The translations under genes and the position numbers were made by a program. A stretch of DNA of 64,000 bases. It comes from Streptomyces hygroscopicus subsp. hygroscopicus. Lineage in GTDB: Bacteria; Actinomycetota; Actinomycetes; Streptomycetales; Streptomycetaceae. Shown in pieces: positions 61,206 to 64,000 of the stretch. The notes beneath the pieces are model-generated. The model did no database searches, was not told the origin of the DNA, and saw only the letters and a program-made list of their open reading frames with translations. Within the stretch, counting starts at the first letter, position 1. The number at the start of each line of letters is the position of its first letter. The stretch spans positions 1-64,000 of the forward strand of contig NZ_BSSM01000015.1 in NCBI RefSeq assembly GCF_030269125.1. The letters run 5' to 3'.

Positions 61206-62915
61206 TCAACTCAGCGGCACGATGTCCGGCGCCCCCAGCCGCGCCGCGTCCGCCGTCTGGTCGTCGGGCTGGAGTTGGGACTCGCGTTCGGCTTCCACGC
61301 GCTTCTCGTAGTGCGCGACCTCGCGTTCGATCCGGTCCTTGTCCCAGCCGAGGACCGGTGCCATCAGCTCGGCGGCCTCGCGGGCACTGCGGGTGCCGCG
61401 GTCGAAGGTCTCGATGGAGATGCGGGTGCGCCGGGTGAGGACGTCGTCCAGGTGCCGGGCGCCCTCGTGCGAGGCGGCGTAGACGACCTCGGCGCGCAGA
61501 TAGTCGTCGGCGGCGCCCAGCGGTTGGCCGAGCGCGGGGTCCCCCTCCACGAGGTCGAAGATCTCCTCGGCCATCGAGCCGTACCGGTTCAGCAGGTGCT
61601 CCACCCGGACGGTGTGCAGCCCGGTGCGGGCGGCTATGCGGGCCCGCGCGTTCCACAGCGCCTGGTAGCCCTCCGCGCCGAGCAGCGGGGTCTCCTCGGT
61701 CACGCAGTCGGCGACGCGTCGGTCGAGGCCGTGCACCGCCTCGTCGACGGCGTCCTTCGCCATCACCCGGTAGGTGGTGTACTTGCCGCCCGCCACGACC
61801 ACCAGGCCGGGCGCCGGATGGGCCACCGTGTGCTCCCGGGACAGCTTGCTGGTGGCGTCGGACTCGCCGGCCAGCAGCGGCCGCAGTCCCGCGTACACCC
61901 CCTGGACGTCGTCGCGCCCGAGCGGCACGCCCAGCACCGAGTTGACGTGTTCCAGCAGGTAGTCGATGTCGGCGCTGGACGCGGCCGGATGGGCCTTGTC
62001 GAGGTCCCAGTCGGTGTCGGTGGTGCCGACGATCCAGTGCCGGCCCCAGGGGATGACGAACAGGACGGACTTCTCGGTGCGCAGGATCAGTCCGGTGGTG
62101 GAGTGGATGCGGTCCCTGGGCACGACCAGGTGGATGCCCTTGGAGGCACGGACGTGGAACTGGCCGCGCTCGCCCACCATGGCCTGGGTGTCGTCGGTCC
62201 ACACTCCCGTGGCGTTGACGATCTGCTGGGCGCGCACCTCGTACTCCCCGCCGCCCTCGACGTCCTGCACCCGGGCGCCGACGACCCGCTCGCCCTCCCG
62301 TATGAAGCCGGTGACGCGCGCCCGGTTGGCCACCTTCGCGCCGTACGACGCCGCCGTGCGCACCAGGGTGGCCACGAAGCGGGCGTCGTCCACCTGGGCG
62401 TCGTAGTACTGGAGGGCGCCGACGAGGGCGTCCTTGCGCAGACAGGGCGCCACGCGCAGGGCCTGACCGCGGCTCAGGTGCCGGTGCACGGGCAGGCCCC
62501 GGCCGTGGCCGCGGGCCATGGACATCGCGTCGTAGAGCGCGACACCGGACCCCGCGTACAGCCGCTCCCAGCCGCGGTGCCGCAACGGGTAGAGGAACGG
62601 CACCGGTTTGACCAGGTGGGGGGCGAGCCGCTCCAGGAGCAGGCCGCGCTCCTTCAGCGCCTCGCGGACGAGCGCGAAGTCGAGCATCTCCAGATAGCGC
62701 AGGCCGCCGTGGACGAGCTTGCTGGAGCGGCTGGAGGTGCCGGAGGCCCAGTCCCGGGCCTCGACCAGGCCGGTGGTCAGCCCGCGGGTGACGGCGTCCA
62801 GCGCGGTGCCCGCCCCGACCACCCCGGCGCCGATCACCAGTACGTCCAGTTCGTGCTCGGCCATCGCCGCCAGTGCCTCGGCGCGCTGCACCGGTCCCAG
62901 AGTCGCTGTCCTCAC
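61206..62915 (-). CDS. glpD: Glycerol-3-phosphate dehydrogenase
   Basis: GlpD is a membrane-associated FAD enzyme oxidising glycerol-3-phosphate to dihydroxyacetone phosphate. The 569-residue protein has an FAD-binding N-terminus (LDVLVIGAGVVGAGTALDAVTRG), the GlpD signature GTSSRSSKLVHGGLRYLE, the GGKYTTYRVMAKDAVD segment and a C-terminal helical domain. GTG at 62915 is chosen because GGGAGG lies 6-8 nt upstream. The glp regulon genes are not adjacent. The DNA upstream separates it from the divergent nucleotide-sugar gene by 280 bp. Confidence 0.95.
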   Translation of the reverse strand: MRTATLGPVQRAEALAAMAEHELDVLVIGAGVVGAGTALDAVTRGLTTGLVEARDWASGTSSRSSKLVHGGLRYLEMLDFALVREALKERGLLLERLAPHLVKPVPFLYPLRHRGWERLYAGSGVALYDAMSMARGHGRGLPVHRHLSRGQALRVAPCLRKDALVGALQYYDAQVDDARFVATLVRTAASYGAKVANRARVTGFIREGERVVGARVQDVEGGGEYEVRAQQIVNATGVWTDDTQAMVGERGQFHVRASKGIHLVVPRDRIHSTTGLILRTEKSVLFVIPWGRHWIVGTTDTDWDLDKAHPAASSADIDYLLEHVNSVLGVPLGRDDVQGVYAGLRPLLAGESDATSKLSREHTVAHPAPGLVVVAGGKYTTYRVMAKDAVDEAVHGLDRRVADCVTEETPLLGAEGYQALWNARARIAARTGLHTVRVEHLLNRYGSMAEEIFDLVEGDPALGQPLGAADDYLRAEVVYAASHEGARHLDDVLTRRTRISIETFDRGTRSAREAAELMAPVLGWDKDRIEREVAHYEKRVEAERESQLQPDDQTADAARLGAPDIVPLS

Positions 62916-63041
62916 CGCTGCCTCCCGCTGTCGCTGACTCGCTCGCGTCGGCCGCACCCGGAGGGCGAGGCCCGGTCACCACCACCTCATGCCCAGATTC
63001 TGACCGGCTTGCCCGACTTCAGCCACCACGCACCCGCGACC

Positions 63042-63050
63042 TGTGGATAA
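63042..63050 (-). promoter_or_regulatory. DnaA-box-like sequence (TTATCCACA)
   Basis: The minus strand reads TTATCCACA at 63042-63050. A second, imperfect box CTGTCCACA lies at 63137-63145. Isolated boxes of this kind occur by chance; they could titrate DnaA or influence the divergent promoters. Confidence 0.3.
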
Positions 63051-63195
63051 CCAGCGCACATCCCCCGGGAGACACACGAGAAGAATCCCACATAACGGTC
63101 ATATTTACTCCTAGTGTGACAGTGCGCTCGCTCATCCTGTCCACAGCGGTTGCGCACCCGTTCCACTTCGGTTACTGGGAAGGACGGCCCACGCC

Positions 63196-64000
63196 ATGCC
63201 CGCAGACCTCGCCGTCATCGGACTCGGCCCCTACGGTTTGCCGCTCGCCCAGGCCGCGGTGGCCGCCGGCATCCCCACACTCGGCTATGCCACCGGACCC
63301 GAGGCGGGGCCGCTGAGCCCCGCCGAGCTGCGCCGGATGCACGCGTCCGGGTTCCGGCGCGCCACCGACCCCGCCCAGCTCGGCCGGGTGCGCACCGCGG
63401 TGATCTGCGCGCCCACCCCGCGCGGCGCCGACGGCGGCCCGGACCTCGGCCAGGTCGAGGCCGCCGCCCGCGCCCTCGCCGGACGGCTGCGCCCGCACAC
63501 CACCGTCATCCTGGAGTCGCCCGTGCCGCCGGGGACGACCGAGGACTTCCTGCGCCCCCTGCTGGAGGAGGGCTCCGGCATGCGCGCGGGCCGCGACTTC
63601 CACCTCGCCTACTCCCCCAGTCGCGTCGACCCCGGCAACCGCGCGCACACTCCCGCCGGCACCCCCAAGGTCATCGGCGGCCTCACCCCCGCCTGCACCG
63701 AGTCGGCCGCCGCCTTCTACGGCCGGCTCACCGACAAGGTGGTCCGCGCGCGGGGGCTGCGCGAGGCGGAGGCGGTGCAGCTCCTGGAGACCAACTTCCG
63801 GCACGTCAACATCGCGCTGGTGAACGAGATGGCCGTGCTCTGCCACGAACTCGGCGTCGACCTGTGGGACGTCATCCGCTGCGCCGAGACCAAGCCGTTC
63901 GGCTTCCAGGCGTTCCGGCCGGGCCCCGGGGTCGGCGGCCACGCCGTCCCGCAGGACCTCACCGGGCAGACGAGCCGCGCCCTGCGCATGGTGGAACTGG
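63196..64000 (+). CDS. Nucleotide-sugar dehydrogenase homologue lacking the catalytic cysteine (partial)
   Basis: The first 268 residues show the UDP-glucose/GDP-mannose dehydrogenase fold: a dinucleotide motif DLAVIGLGPYGLPLAQAA, an ICAPTPRG segment, and the central dimer segment LLETNFRHVNIALVNEMAVLCHELGVDLWDVI. The active-site signature, normally GGHCIPxDP, reads VGGHAVPQDL, so the nucleophilic cysteine is alanine at residue 250. A usual SPER motif reads SPSR. The start is ATG at 63196 with GGGAAGG upstream. The gene runs off the window at 64000. A non-enzymatic or altered function is likely, or the enzyme is inactive. Confidence 0.8.
   Translation, partial: MPADLAVIGLGPYGLPLAQAAVAAGIPTLGYATGPEAGPLSPAELRRMHASGFRRATDPAQLGRVRTAVICAPTPRGADGGPDLGQVEAAARALAGRLRPHTTVILESPVPPGTTEDFLRPLLEEGSGMRAGRDFHLAYSPSRVDPGNRAHTPAGTPKVIGGLTPACTESAAAFYGRLTDKVVRARGLREAEAVQLLETNFRHVNIALVNEMAVLCHELGVDLWDVIRCAETKPFGFQAFRPGPGVGGHAVPQDLTGQTSRALRMVEL

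Noticed and set aside
63042..63145. DnaA boxes considered as a replication origin
   Set aside because: Only one perfect and one imperfect box are present. An oriC would have many boxes and dnaA/dnaN nearby, which are absent.

Overview
The window is a stretch of the core chromosome of a Streptomyces or very close relative. GC content is very high, codon third positions are almost always G or C, GTG starts are common, TTA codons are almost absent, and the gene content is typical of the genus. From memory, the order from mdh to glpD runs parallel to the S. coelicolor chromosome around SCO4827 to SCO4774. Part of it (chorismate mutase, uvrD/pcrA, M23 peptidase, sucCD, perM, purN, purH, MoxR/VWA genes) is also linked in Mycobacterium tuberculosis. 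I see no insertion sequence, prophage, CRISPR array, rRNA or tRNA.

Layout. 0.2-4.1 kb: mdh, a membrane-anchored XRE/DUF2690 regulator, and a DUF3017-folD pair. 4.4-7.3 kb: a small membrane protein, then an FHA-like protein translationally coupled to a Ser/Thr kinase that continues through a membrane helix into a lytic-transglycosylase-like domain and carries a TTA (bldA-type) codon. 7.5-15.8 kb: purH-purN, a Gly/Pro-rich membrane protein, a PerM-like protein, an XRE/ECF-sigma-like membrane protein, and sucC-sucD. 16.4-24.7 kb: a five-gene island. MoxR ATPase, DUF5682 and VWA form one tightly overlapping operon. A SWIM zinc-finger protein and a DUF5691 protein form the divergent operon. The shared promoter region carries a back-to-back pair of sequences matching the RecA-independent DNA-damage promoter (PafBC type), and pcrA further on has a third match. 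24.8-33.9 kb: icmB-like B12 subunit, lipase, M23 peptidase, pcrA, a TDT-type transporter, a small membrane protein and an NlpC/P60 hydrolase. 34-38 kb: a PspC-type sensor kinase/response regulator pair divergent from a PspC membrane protein. 38.4-44.2 kb: DoxX, a membrane protein, a class II aldolase, a PPOX-fold protein, guaA, and a chorismate mutase preceded by a leader peptide and attenuator. 44.8-48.2 kb: a GMC oxidoreductase and succinate-semialdehyde dehydrogenase. 48.4-60.7 kb: a Ser/Thr kinase cluster with four apparently active kinases (one with a Gly/Ser insert in its activation segment), one pseudokinase and one broken kinase remnant, plus an MBL-fold hydrolase and an AraC-type regulator. 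61.2-64 kb: glpD, then a nucleotide-sugar dehydrogenase homologue that lacks its catalytic cysteine and runs off the window.

The window mixes central metabolism (TCA enzymes, purines, one-carbon units, GMP, chorismate branch) with envelope and signalling functions: two peptidoglycan hydrolases, PspC/two-component signalling and kinases with extracellular domains. The most promising material is the PafBC-linked MoxR/DUF5682/VWA-SWIM/DUF5691 island, the kinase-transglycosylase fusion, the Phe/Tyr-type attenuator, and the decay and pseudo-enzyme evolution in the kinase cluster. Calls rest on motif recognition by eye. No database search was run.
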